64,000 bases of DNA from Corynebacterium genitalium ATCC 33030 (lineage in GTDB: Bacteria > Actinomycetota > Actinomycetes > Mycobacteriales > Mycobacteriaceae). The notes beneath the pieces are model-generated. The model searched no databases. It saw nothing but the letters and a program-made list of their open reading frames with translations, and was not told the origin of the DNA. Position numbers and translations under genes: made by a program. Positions 17,647-25,888 of this stretch are shown here, one piece after another (within the stretch, counting starts at the first letter, position 1; each line of letters opens with the position of its first letter). Location of the stretch: assembly GCF_000143825.1 (NCBI RefSeq), contig NZ_CM000961.1, positions 1,509,448 through 1,573,447 of the forward strand, in the 5' to 3' direction.

Positions 17647-18731
17647 GGTGCGGTCCTCTCGTCGGCGGCGGTCCTGTCATCCACCGGGTAGGCGAGTACA
17701 CGTTCTGTGCGCACACCGACGGTCTCGCCAATGCGCGGGCGTCGGCCGCGGACCTTGGCACGGAAGGTTGTGCCGTCGACATCGAGGGTGACGGAGTGCC
17801 CGTCGAGCTCGAACAGAGCGGATTCGATCGTGCCGCGCGCGGCATACGGGTCGGAGGAGTCGACGACGCGCACGGCAGCTGGCAGGACCGCGATGTCGAT
17901 GACCTCGCCGAGATCCTCCATTCGGCCGCCGACGGTTACCAGATTGGATGTATGGAAGCTCATAGCCGGGTCCTGGCTGACGTATTCGAATCCGTTGCGG
18001 CGGGCGCGCAGCACGGTCGCGTCGGAGAAGAACTGTGCGACCCAGGCCGTGGCGGGTGCGGAGTAGAGCTCATCGGGGGTGGCGACCTGTTGAAGTTGCG
18101 CGTCGGCAAGCACTGCGATGCGATCGGCCATGGCCAGGGCTTCGCCGCGGTCGTGCGTGACATGCAGCGTGGTCAGTCCGTGGGTGCGAGTCAGAGCCAC
18201 AAGTTCACGCCGCAGCACGTCGCGTAAGGGTTCGTCGAGGGCGGAGAGGGCTTCGTCTAGAAGCAAAACGCGCGGATCGCCCACAATGGCGCGAGCGAGC
18301 GAGACGCGCTGACGCTGGCCGCCGGACAGGGCGTCCGGTTTGCGTTCCTGGAGGCCGTCGAGTCCCACCAGTTCAAGTGCGTCGGTGACGCGGCTTGCGC
18401 GCTCACGCTTATCGACGCCCGCCCGCACCAGCGGGTACTCCACATTCTGGGCGACAGTCATATGGGGCCACACCGCGTGCTGCTGGAAGACCATGCCCAT
18501 GTGGCGGTCCTCCGGCGGAATGCCGGTCATGTCCTTGCCGCCCACGTAGATGGAACCGGAGTTCGGCTCGACGAACCCTGCGAGGGCACGCAACAGCGTC
18601 GTCTTGCCCGAGCCGGACGGGCCGACGAGCGCGAGGAATTCGCCGGCTTCGATGTCGAGGGTCACATCGCGCAGGCCCTGCGTGCCACCCGGGAACGTGA
18701 CGCTGACGGTGTCGAAACGGATGTCTTCCAC
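17643..18731 (-). CDS. ABC transporter ATP-binding subunit (FbpC/PotA type)
   Basis: 362 residues. The N-terminal nucleotide-binding domain shows Walker A GPSGSGKTT, Q-loop GMVFQQHAVWPH, signature LSGGQRQRVSLARA, Walker B VLLLDEALSALDEP and the switch His in LHVTHDRGEA. The C-terminal regulatory TOBE-like domain (about 270-350) is typical of iron, spermidine and sulfate importers. The gene lies three bases after the permease gene and overlaps the receptor gene. It carries the GCTTATCGACG word at 18407, in the V-D-K frame. Confidence 0.92.
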   Translation of the reverse strand: MEDIRFDTVSVTFPGGTQGLRDVTLDIEAGEFLALVGPSGSGKTTLLRALAGFVEPNSGSIYVGGKDMTGIPPEDRHMGMVFQQHAVWPHMTVAQNVEYPLVRAGVDKRERASRVTDALELVGLDGLQERKPDALSGGQRQRVSLARAIVGDPRVLLLDEALSALDEPLRDVLRRELVALTRTHGLTTLHVTHDRGEALAMADRIAVLADAQLQQVATPDELYSAPATAWVAQFFSDATVLRARRNGFEYVSQDPAMSFHTSNLVTVGGRMEDLGEVIDIAVLPAAVRVVDSSDPYAARGTIESALFELDGHSVTLDVDGTTFRAKVRGRRPRIGETVGVRTERVLAYPVDDRTAADERTAP

Positions 18732-18734
18732 GGT

Positions 18735-20342
18735 CTACCTCCTAGCGGATGCCGAGCCACGGGAAATGCCCGCGCTGGCGAGGACGAGAACGATAAGCCC
18801 ACCGAGCGTGAACATGAACGCCAGCGCGGAGGCTTGGTTATAATTTCCGGCTTGCTGCAGGTTGAACAGTTGCACACCGAGCGTGGTGGTGCCGGGAGCG
18901 ATGAGCAGGACCGAGACCGTCAACTCGCGGATCGCGGTAACGGCGACAAGGACGGCACCCGAGACCGCGGCGGGGATCGCCATGGCACCCGAGGTGTTGA
19001 AGATGGCGCGCAGCGGCCCCGCCCCGGAGATACGCGCGGCCTCTTCCATGGCGAGTGGAGTGCTTTTCAACGGCGCGCGGACTGCCTGCAGCACCGTGGC
19101 GGTGTAGGCGCACAGGTAGGCGGCGAGAATGATCCACGGGGTGTTGTAGGTGCCGGTGTAGCGGCTGATGATAAGCCAGCCGACACCGATGATGAGCCCC
19201 GGAAGGGCGGTGGGTAACAGCGTCACCAGGGTCAACAGGGTGTTGTCGCGGCTAATGGTACGGGTGACGAGGATGCCGATGAGCCAGCCGAGTACGCCGC
19301 ACAGCACCGCCGCGGTGAGCGACATCCACAGGGAGTTAGTGAACCCGTCGATGACGCGCGGGTTCTGTAGGGTGCGTTCGAAGTTGCGCCATGTCAGCGT
19401 CTCCCACGTTAGCGGCACACCCGGAGCGGGCAGGAGAGCGCGGTAGATCAACCCGCCGATTGGCAACAAGGTCACGGCGAGGCCAGTAATCCAGGTGGCC
19501 ACTGTCACCGGCCACGTGGCGGCGCCGAGCTCGAAACGCAGCGGTGCGCCAGCGTTCGTACCGGAGCTGGCGGCGCGCTCGGCGACGATGTAGTCCGCGA
19601 TGACTGCCAAAATGCCCATCACCAGCAGCACAACACCGATTGTGGACACCACCTGCAACGGGTTAGGCACCGTTCCGGATTCGACGAAGCGGTACACCAT
19701 CGTGGCCAACGTTTCGAAGCGGGCAGGTGATCCGACCAGGGCCGGAATGCCGAAGTCCCCCAGGTTGGACACGAACGTCAAGGTGAATGCGCTGAGCAAG
19801 GCTGGGCGGACCAGCGGCAAGGTGATGGTGCGCAGGGTGGTCCAGGTATCAGAACCTGACAGGCGCGCAGCGAGCTCTAGATCGCGCGGGATTTTGCGCA
19901 GCGCAGCGGCCATGATGACGTAGACGATCGGGTAGGCGTGCAGCGTGAGCAGAAAAATGACGCCGTCAGCACCGTAGATGTTCCAGATCGGTCGATCGAA
20001 GATGGCGTTGAAGCCCTGGTTGCGGCCGAAGAGCTGCAGCCACGCGATCGCGCCGACAAACGGCGGCACAAGCAGCGGGGACAGCAGCAGCAACCGCGCC
20101 ACGTGGGCACCGGCGATGGTGGTGCGCTCCACGATGACGGCGGCAAGCGTTCCCACGACCACCGCGAACAAAGACGACAACAGCGTCGAGTAGAAGGAGT
20201 TCCAGGCCGCCCGGCCAAGACCTGATTCAATCAGGACGGGGATCTGGTTTCCGCCCAGAGCAAGGCCCACCACGAGGTACAGCGGCGCGATGAAGAATCC
20301 GGCGGCAATGAGCCACATTCCGGCCCGGAATAGCTTGGGCAT
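18735..20342 (-). CDS. ABC transporter permease, fused double domain (FbpB/AfuB type)
   Basis: 535 residues with about twelve membrane segments and two copies of the ATPase-contacting EAA loop, LAARLSGSDTWTTLRTITLPL near residue 175 and EAARISGAGPLRAIFN near residue 450. It is therefore a fusion of two permease halves, as in the FbpB/AfuB family. It is the first gene of the operon. No convincing DtxR box (TTAGGTTAGSCTAACCTAA type) was found upstream, which slightly weakens the iron assignment. Confidence 0.9.
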   Translation of the reverse strand: MPKLFRAGMWLIAAGFFIAPLYLVVGLALGGNQIPVLIESGLGRAAWNSFYSTLLSSLFAVVVGTLAAVIVERTTIAGAHVARLLLLSPLLVPPFVGAIAWLQLFGRNQGFNAIFDRPIWNIYGADGVIFLLTLHAYPIVYVIMAAALRKIPRDLELAARLSGSDTWTTLRTITLPLVRPALLSAFTLTFVSNLGDFGIPALVGSPARFETLATMVYRFVESGTVPNPLQVVSTIGVVLLVMGILAVIADYIVAERAASSGTNAGAPLRFELGAATWPVTVATWITGLAVTLLPIGGLIYRALLPAPGVPLTWETLTWRNFERTLQNPRVIDGFTNSLWMSLTAAVLCGVLGWLIGILVTRTISRDNTLLTLVTLLPTALPGLIIGVGWLIISRYTGTYNTPWIILAAYLCAYTATVLQAVRAPLKSTPLAMEEAARISGAGPLRAIFNTSGAMAIPAAVSGAVLVAVTAIRELTVSVLLIAPGTTTLGVQLFNLQQAGNYNQASALAFMFTLGGLIVLVLASAGISRGSASARR

Positions 20343-20393
20343 TGCTCAAAGATACAACATGCCCGCCTGCCACAGCAGCGCTGTGCAGGAGTT

Positions 20394-20918
20394 CTATGCA
20401 GGCCCGTAGTCGCGCGCGGCTCGGCGGGCATCCGTCCACGACTCAGCAAGGTCCGCTGCCCGCTGGTCAGCGATGGAGAGCATGCGTTCGAGGGAGGTGC
20501 GGTCGAGATCGTCGCTCAGCAAATGCGTGTCAACGCGCGCGAGGAAACGCTTCGCAGAGCTGCGCCGCAAGTGGAAATCTTGCACCTCCGCGAGCCGCGA
20601 ATGCGGGTTGGCCAGCTCGGGGTAGTGCAGGGTGCGGTCGGCGAGAGCGTCTGTGGAGGGGCCTTGGAGCAGGTCGTCGTACTCGCCCAGGACCTGCTCG
20701 ATGTCGTCGCGCGCGACACGCAGCGATGCCCGGAGGGATTCAATCTCCGGGTCGGTGGTGCTGTTGCAGAAACCGATGAACGCGACGGCCGCGACGACAC
20801 CACCGAGGATCAGCCCTAGCCAGCCGAAGCGTGCTCCGAGCAGGATCGCCACAACCAGCGCGAGGGTGAGCCATATGGCTGCCTCGACGCTGCGTCGCGG
20901 TTTGTGGTTCTGCGCCAT
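20394..20918 (-). CDS. small membrane protein with coiled-coil tail, unknown
   Basis: 174 residues from ATG 20918 (the open frame extends further with an Ala-rich stretch that is unlikely to be real). Two closely spaced membrane segments near the N terminus (about 14-50) are followed by a helical, charged cytosolic domain with dispersed Leu and Arg. It lies about 35 bases downstream of the Gly/Cys-tailed gene on the same strand, so they probably form an operon. No family recognised. Confidence 0.6.
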   Translation of the reverse strand: MAQNHKPRRSVEAAIWLTLALVVAILLGARFGWLGLILGGVVAAVAFIGFCNSTTDPEIESLRASLRVARDDIEQVLGEYDDLLQGPSTDALADRTLHYPELANPHSRLAEVQDFHLRRSSAKRFLARVDTHLLSDDLDRTSLERMLSIADQRAADLAESWTDARRAARDYGPA

Positions 20919-20952
20919 CACAATGTCACTGGCCGGGTTCTTTTTAGGGGGA

Positions 20953-21714
20953 CTAGTGGCCGCCGCAGCCTCCAGAGCCGCATCCGCAAGCGCCGCCACC
21001 GCAGCCGCCACCGGTGGCCATCATGACGGAGCCGGATAGGACACCGGTGCCAGCGATGACGGTGTTGCGCTCGGGCAGCGTGTCCGCGTTGGGGAGGACC
21101 ACATCGAAGGGGAACGCGCCGTCGACAGAGACGTGGATGAACTGCTCACCGGTGAGCATGTTGGTGCGGTACTCGGATTCCAGCACGCGGGCAGAGAACT
21201 GGGCACCTGCATCCGGGCTGGCCGGGGCTCCCGTGGAGACGATCTCCGCACCCTTCGAGGTGATGGTTCCCATCACCCCGCCGGTCTCGGACAGGTAGTG
21301 ATCAACACTGTCGTACCGTGCCACGTCCATCCCGAGGATGGTGAAGCCCATTTCCTGCCAGGTGAGGGTGGATTCGTCGACAAGCAGCGGGCCCTGGGCG
21401 ATGTTGGCCGTGACGGAGGTGAGCACCGTGCCGGTGGGATCGATGATCTCGCAGAACCCGACGACATCCGTGACCATGGTGACGTTCGCGTACGTGCGGG
21501 TGGTGGAGTCGAAGCCGGCGAATGTTGCGAACGGCTCGACTGCCAGGATGTTCAGCTGCGCTCCGGAGATGTCGGCGAACTGGATGAGCTGGCCCCCGCG
21601 GACCTCGCCGGTAACGGCAAGCTGATTCGAGGCGATCGCCGCCTCCACCGCGTCCTGCCATCGCGCATAGTTCATGCCGATGCTGGAAAGATCCGTGCTG
21701 ATCGCTTGAGTCAT
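20953..21714 (-). CDS. conserved protein with Gly/Cys-rich C-terminal tail, unknown
   Basis: 253 residues from ATG 21714, preceded by GGAG; the longer open frame to 21828 would overlap the hflX start. The body is beta-rich with no membrane segment or signal peptide. The last 20 residues are Gly/Cys rich (GGGCGGGACGCGSGGCGGH) with four cysteines, which could bind metal or carry a modification. The gene is divergent from hflX. No function recognised. Confidence 0.65.
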   Translation of the reverse strand: MTQAISTDLSSIGMNYARWQDAVEAAIASNQLAVTGEVRGGQLIQFADISGAQLNILAVEPFATFAGFDSTTRTYANVTMVTDVVGFCEIIDPTGTVLTSVTANIAQGPLLVDESTLTWQEMGFTILGMDVARYDSVDHYLSETGGVMGTITSKGAEIVSTGAPASPDAGAQFSARVLESEYRTNMLTGEQFIHVSVDGAFPFDVVLPNADTLPERNTVIAGTGVLSGSVMMATGGGCGGGACGCGSGGCGGH

Positions 21715-21820
21715 GTCTCCAGATCCTACAACTGCCGTCAAAGAATCCCGCATACGGAGGGAACAAGCTGGATGGCTGGGTTGTTGAGGTAGAAAACTAC
21801 TGTGCAACAATAAGGACTCA

Positions 21821-23338
21821 ATGACCACTTCTTCGCACGCAAGTTCTCAACCCAGCCATGACGAGCTGCTCGCCCAGGCTTTCCGCCACAATGCGCCGCA
21901 ACCGACCGATCGGGGCCGCGACGAGGCCCATGAGCCGTCTGTCGGCACGCTGGACTTGGCCGAACGCAATGCTTTTCGGCGTGTCACCCGCGAGACCGAA
22001 ATCCGCTCCGAAGAGCACAAGGATGTCTACGAGGTTGAGTACCGAAAGCTCCAGCTGGAGCAGGTCATCCTCGTCGGCGTGTGGACGGAAGGGACGACGG
22101 CCGAAGTCGAGGCAAGCATGAACGAGCTCGCGGCTCTGGCTGAAACCGCCGGCGCTGAAGTGGTAGAGATGATCTACCAAAAGCGCGACAAGCCGGACCC
22201 GGGCACCTACGTCGGTTCCGGAAAGGTGAGCGAACTACGTGACATTGTGCACGCCACCGGCGCCGACACCGTCGTGTGCGATGGTGGTCTCTCGCCGGGC
22301 CAGTTGGTGGCGCTTGAGGAAGCCCTGAAGATCAAAGTCATCGACCGCACCATGCTCATTCTGGATATCTTCGCCCAGCACGCGAAGTCCAAAGAGGGTA
22401 AAGCGCAAGTGTCCTTGGCGCAGATGGAATACCTCTACACCCGTACCCGTGGTTGGGGTGGCAACCTGTCGCGTCAGGCTGGCGGCCGGGCAGGCTCCAA
22501 CGGTGGTGTGGGTCTGCGTGGTCCTGGTGAGACGCGTATTGAGGCCGACCGTCGCCGTCTGCGCACTGACATGGCTAAGCTACGCCGCGACCTTTCCGGG
22601 ATGAAGACCGCCCGCGACATCAAGCGCGCTCAGCGCCAGCGCTCGACGCTGCCGAAGATCGCCATCGCCGGGTATACGAACGCCGGCAAGTCCTCGCTAA
22701 TCAACGCGATGACCGACGCTGGGGTGCTCGTCGAAGACGCACTGTTTGCCACCCTGGATCCCTCCACGCGACGCGCCGAGCTTGCTGACGGCCGCACCGT
22801 CGTCCTGACCGACACTGTCGGCTTCGTCCGCCACCTGCCCACGCAGCTTGTCGAGGCGTTCAAGTCCACCCTGGAAGAGGTGGTCGGCGCTGACCTCATG
22901 CTCCACGTTGTCGATGGCTCCGACCCGTTCCCGTTGAAGCAGATCAAGGCCGTCAACGATGTCCTGGCGGAGATCACCCGGGACACGGGCGAGGAGATTC
23001 CGCCGGAGATCATCGTGGTGAACAAGATCGACGAAGCGGACCCCGTCGTGCTAGCCGAGCTACGCCACGCGTTCGCGGATTCGAAGCACAATGTCGTCTT
23101 CGTCTCCGCCGTGACCGGCGAGGGGATTGACGAGCTTGAGGGCCGGATCGAGATGTTCTTGAACACTCTCGATGCCCACGTGAAGCTGCTCGTCCCGTTC
23201 ACCCGCGGCGATGTTGTCTCACGCGTCCATGAGGAGGGCACTGTGCGCAGCGAGGAGTACAACGAAGAGGGCACGCTTATCGACGTCCGCCTGCCCCGCG
23301 TCCTCGCCGAGCAGTACGCAGAATTCGTCGTAGCGTAG
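21821..23338 (+). CDS. hflX: HflX, ribosome-associated GTPase
   Basis: GTPase that binds the large ribosomal subunit and rescues or splits ribosomes under stress. The 505-residue product has the HflX N-terminal domain (DPGTYVGSGKVSELRDIV; GLSPGQLVALEEAL), the linker GPGETRIEADRRRLR, and the G domain with G1 GYTNAGKSSL, G3 DTVGFVRHLP and G4 VVNKIDE. AAGGA precedes the ATG. The GCTTATCGACG word is at 23275, near the C terminus. In C. glutamicum the PTS genes lie between hflX and sugR; here only eight bases separate the two stop codons. Confidence 0.96.
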   Translation: MTTSSHASSQPSHDELLAQAFRHNAPQPTDRGRDEAHEPSVGTLDLAERNAFRRVTRETEIRSEEHKDVYEVEYRKLQLEQVILVGVWTEGTTAEVEASMNELAALAETAGAEVVEMIYQKRDKPDPGTYVGSGKVSELRDIVHATGADTVVCDGGLSPGQLVALEEALKIKVIDRTMLILDIFAQHAKSKEGKAQVSLAQMEYLYTRTRGWGGNLSRQAGGRAGSNGGVGLRGPGETRIEADRRRLRTDMAKLRRDLSGMKTARDIKRAQRQRSTLPKIAIAGYTNAGKSSLINAMTDAGVLVEDALFATLDPSTRRAELADGRTVVLTDTVGFVRHLPTQLVEAFKSTLEEVVGADLMLHVVDGSDPFPLKQIKAVNDVLAEITRDTGEEIPPEIIVVNKIDEADPVVLAELRHAFADSKHNVVFVSAVTGEGIDELEGRIEMFLNTLDAHVKLLVPFTRGDVVSRVHEEGTVRSEEYNEEGTLIDVRLPRVLAEQYAEFVVA

Positions 23339-23345
23339 AACCGAG

Positions 23346-23999
23346 TTAGTGGTCTGGGTCGGTTCGGACTACGTCGATGCCGTGTTCAGACAGCTTCTGC
23401 ACCACCTCATCCGAAGCGTCCGCGTCAGTGATGAGCACGTCGATGCTGTCGAGCGGGGCGTAACTGACTACCGCTTCCTGGCCGAACCGTGCGGAGTTGC
23501 AAAGAACCACGACCTTCTCAGCGTTGATCACCATTGCCGACTTCACTGCGGCTTGTTGGGCATCATCCGTAGACAGGCCGTGGTTGACGGTGAGAGCGTC
23601 GGCATCGATCACGGCGACCTTTGCCCGCATCAACGCGAGCGTACGCAAGGTCGTGTCACCAGCGGTGGACTGTGCCGCGTAGTTCACGGAGCCGCCCAGG
23701 AGCTGAACATGTGTACCGGCTGTGCTGGATAACTCCAGGGCGACAGGAATGGAGTGCGTGACAAAGGACAACGCCGCTGCGTTGCCGGTGCCGCTTGATG
23801 TCACCGCCTCTGCGAACGATTGGGCCACATGCACGGCCATTGCACCGGAATCAACGAACACGACGCCATCGTCTGGCAGGTGCGCCAAAGCTGCTCGAGC
23901 GATAGAGGAGCTCGCCCGAGAGGCCGATTGCGAGCGCGGGTCAGCAGACTCCACATGCCCGTGGGAGGCGGTGAGCTGGCATCGCTCTTCGGCGTTCAT
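23346..23999 (-). CDS. SugR-like DeoR-family protein lacking its DNA-binding domain
   Basis: 217 residues. The C-terminal DeoR sensor domain (phosphorylated-sugar binding) is complete: ALAHLPDDGVVFVDSGAMAVHVAQ, QLLGGSVNYAAQSTAGDTTLRTL, VVVLCNSARFGQEAVVSYAPL and IDVLITDADASDEV. The N terminus starts like SugR (MNAEERCQLTAS) and then jumps to the region just before the sensor domain, so about 50 residues that should form the winged helix are missing without a frameshift. It cannot bind DNA in the normal way. It sits downstream of lexA on the same strand, as SugR does in C. glutamicum. The frame is open throughout, so it may still be expressed. Confidence 0.82.
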   Translation of the reverse strand: MNAEERCQLTASHGHVESADPRSQSASRASSSIARAALAHLPDDGVVFVDSGAMAVHVAQSFAEAVTSSGTGNAAALSFVTHSIPVALELSSTAGTHVQLLGGSVNYAAQSTAGDTTLRTLALMRAKVAVIDADALTVNHGLSTDDAQQAAVKSAMVINAEKVVVLCNSARFGQEAVVSYAPLDSIDVLITDADASDEVVQKLSEHGIDVVRTDPDH

Positions 24000-24032
24000 G
24001 GGTCTTCCTTACCTGCTCAAAGGGGACATGGT

Positions 24033-24704
24033 CTAGAGCTTACGAAACACGGAGACAACGAGCCCCATGATTTCAGCATCATCCCCCTTGATCGGGGCGA
24101 AGGCTTCGTTGTGGGGGAGAAGCCACACACCGGAGGAATCCCTGTGGAACTCCTTCACCGTTGCTTCCCCCTCAATAAGCGCCGCGACGAACTGACCTTC
24201 CTCCGCTACCGGCTGGGTACGCACGGCAACCCAATCGCCGTCGAGGATGCCCGCGTCGCGCATGGACTCACCCACGACTTGGAGCAGGTAGAGATCACCG
24301 TCGCCGACGAGTTCTTCCGGCAGAGGGAAGTAGCCGTCGACGTTCTCTTCAGCGAGAATCGGGTTGCCCGCAGCAATCTGCCCGACGACGGGGATGTAGC
24401 GCGGCGGTGCCGCATCGTCCGGTTTCGGATCAGCCTTGCGCTTCTTCCGGCCATTCTCCGGCAGGTGACGCAGATCAACGGCGCGGGGCTTGTTCGGGTC
24501 GCGACGGAGAAAGCCCTTCTTCTCCAATTCCTTGAGCTGGTAGGCCACAGACGACGTCGACTGAAGGCCGGCGGCATCGCCGATCTCCCGAATGCTCGGC
24601 GGGTAGCCGCGGAGCACCACCGCATCCTGAATGACTTCGAGAATGCGGCGCTGCCTCTCTGTCAGGGTCTTAATGTCCGGTTTCTTGTCTGCGCTCTGGG
24701 GCAT
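24033..24704 (-). CDS. lexA: LexA, SOS repressor
   Basis: Represses DNA-damage genes and cleaves itself when RecA filaments form. The 223-residue product has the N-terminal winged helix ([34 protein letters not shown]), the Ala-Gly cleavage site in GQIAAGNPI, catalytic Ser in [14 protein letters not shown] and catalytic Lys in GEATVKEF. A charged insert of about 25 residues rich in Lys lies between the domains. The ATG follows AGGAGAACAGGAAC. It is divergent from divS, with several half-SOS boxes between them. Confidence 0.97.
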   Translation of the reverse strand: MPQSADKKPDIKTLTERQRRILEVIQDAVVLRGYPPSIREIGDAAGLQSTSSVAYQLKELEKKGFLRRDPNKPRAVDLRHLPENGRKKRKADPKPDDAAPPRYIPVVGQIAAGNPILAEENVDGYFPLPEELVGDGDLYLLQVVGESMRDAGILDGDWVAVRTQPVAEEGQFVAALIEGEATVKEFHRDSSGVWLLPHNEAFAPIKGDDAEIMGLVVSVFRKL

Positions 24705-24780
24705 GTTCCTGTTCTCCTCTGATCGGTTGTCCTCGGTGCCTTGTTCCTATCGGTGTGGCGAGAAACTCAGCGCTGGAATT

Positions 24781-24796
24781 CCTCACCAATGTTCGA
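24781..24796 (-). promoter_or_regulatory. SOS half-site on the lexA side
   Basis: The plus strand reads CCTCACCAATGTTCGA. The right arm TGTTCGA is perfect and the left arm is degenerate. It lies about 80 bp upstream of the lexA start. Confidence 0.5.
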
Positions 24797-24844
24797 CGAC
24801 ACGCGGCACCGTTCGGTTCCCTTGTGTCCACTTTTACCATGCGT

Positions 24845-24860
24845 AGGCAAATTTGTTCGA
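24845..24860. promoter_or_regulatory. SOS half-site in the lexA-divS spacer
   Basis: AGGCAAATTTGTTCGA has a perfect TGTTCGA arm and a poor left arm (10 of 14 fixed positions). Confidence 0.45.
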
Positions 24861-24906
24861 TATTTCTTGACCACGTCTAGACAAACTCTACGGCCCTTGC
24901 TATAAA

Positions 24907-24963
24907 TCGAACATAGGAACTATCGAACATTCTAGCGATCATTGCAATCGAACATGTCCGGTG
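24907..24963 (+). promoter_or_regulatory. cluster of three TCGAACA SOS half-sites before divS
   Basis: TCGAACA begins at 24907, 24923 and 24948, each with a degenerate right arm. The last one would cover the -35 region of a TAGAAT promoter at 24971. The high density of perfect left arms in under 60 bp makes LexA control of divS likely. Confidence 0.6.
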
Positions 24964-24970
24964 CGGTTCG

Positions 24971-24976
24971 TAGAAT
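24971..24976 (+). promoter_or_regulatory. -10 element of the divS promoter
   Basis: TAGAAT lies 24 bases before the divS start and directly after the SOS half-site cluster. Confidence 0.5.
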
Positions 24977-25000
24977 CAAATCCGAACCAAGAAAGGAAGA

Positions 25001-25393
25001 ATGATGACTATCTCTCTCGCCCGCCCTAACAGTGCTAATACTACCGATAACCTCCGTTCTGCTGAGGTTGAGCCAGCGGATGTTTGGGACCTTGACCGTG
25101 CACCGGTGATTCGTGCCTCGCACCGTCATGTTCGAACACTCGATGAGCATAATCGAATGAATGAATCACCCCTGCGAGCGCGCCCAGAGGATCCGGACAG
25201 CCCGAACACGGCTCTCGAAACTCGCCGCGAGAAGCGCGCGGCCACGCTTATGGGCGCACTGCTCGGCCTCGGTCTCGTTGCGGGTTCTATCTTCGGCGGC
25301 GCGTTCTCTTTCGAGGACGACGGTTTCAGCCCGGAGCCGGTGAACGAGTCTGCGAATCTCCAGAACGCCGTTGCAACAGTGAACAACCGCTAA
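25001..25393 (+). CDS. divS: DivS-like SOS cell-division suppressor
   Basis: 130 residues: a polar N-terminal region, one membrane segment (about residues 81-98, ATLMGALLGLGLVAGSIFGG) and a short outer tail. Position between lexA and nrdR matches C. glutamicum divS, a LexA-controlled inhibitor of septum formation. There is no LysM domain, unlike the mycobacterial ChiZ counterpart. AAAGGAAG precedes a double ATG. Similarity beyond topology and context cannot be tested here, so the name rests mainly on synteny. Confidence 0.75.
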   Translation: MMTISLARPNSANTTDNLRSAEVEPADVWDLDRAPVIRASHRHVRTLDEHNRMNESPLRARPEDPDSPNTALETRREKRAATLMGALLGLGLVAGSIFGGAFSFEDDGFSPEPVNESANLQNAVATVNNR

Positions 25394-25423
25394 AGATTTT
25401 TCTGGGGGAGTAGAGTTTGAGGG

Positions 25424-25888
25424 GTGCACTGCCCCTTTTGCCAGAACGATAGCTCTCGGGTTTCTGACTCGCGCCTAGTCGACGCAGGATCGGCCATTCG
25501 GCGCCGACGTGAATGCACCGTGTGCGGTGGTCGTTTCACCACGGTCGAGAAAGCTGTCCTGACCGTGGTCAAGCGCAACGGAGTCAGCGAACCCTTCGAC
25601 CGTGACAAGCTCATTGTCGGCGTACGCCGCGCGTGCCAGGGACGCGATGTCTCCGATGACGCTTTGAAGCGCCTCGCCCAAGAGGTGGAAGAGATCGTCC
25701 GCGCGCAGGGAAGCTCGCAGATTCCGTCGAACCAAATCGGCCTTGCCATCCTCGAGCCGCTCCGCGCACTCGACGAGGTCGCCTACCTGCGCTTCGCGTC
25801 CGTGTACAAGTCTTTCGAAAGCGCCGACGACTTCGAATCCGAGATCAGGCTGATGCGCCGCAAAGACCGCGGCATGGAAGGCATCTAG
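25424..25888 (+). CDS. nrdR: NrdR, ribonucleotide reductase repressor
   Basis: Zinc-finger and ATP-cone repressor that senses ATP/dATP and controls nrd genes. The 154-residue product starts at GTG with the zinc ribbon [11 protein letters not shown]...[12 protein letters not shown], followed by the ATP cone ([27 protein letters not shown]). Length is standard. The stop codon overlaps the convergent hrpA stop in the tetramer CTAG. Confidence 0.97.
   Translation: MHCPFCQNDSSRVSDSRLVDAGSAIRRRRECTVCGGRFTTVEKAVLTVVKRNGVSEPFDRDKLIVGVRRACQGRDVSDDALKRLAQEVEEIVRAQGSSQIPSNQIGLAILEPLRALDEVAYLRFASVYKSFESADDFESEIRLMRRKDRGMEGI

Noticed and set aside
18735..20342. DtxR box before the ABC operon
   Set aside because: No 19-bp palindrome resembling TTAGGTTAGSCTAACCTAA was found upstream of 20342.
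25128..25147. SOS-like box inside divS
   Set aside because: TTCGAACACTCGAT lies in coding sequence with only one good arm; not counted as regulatory.
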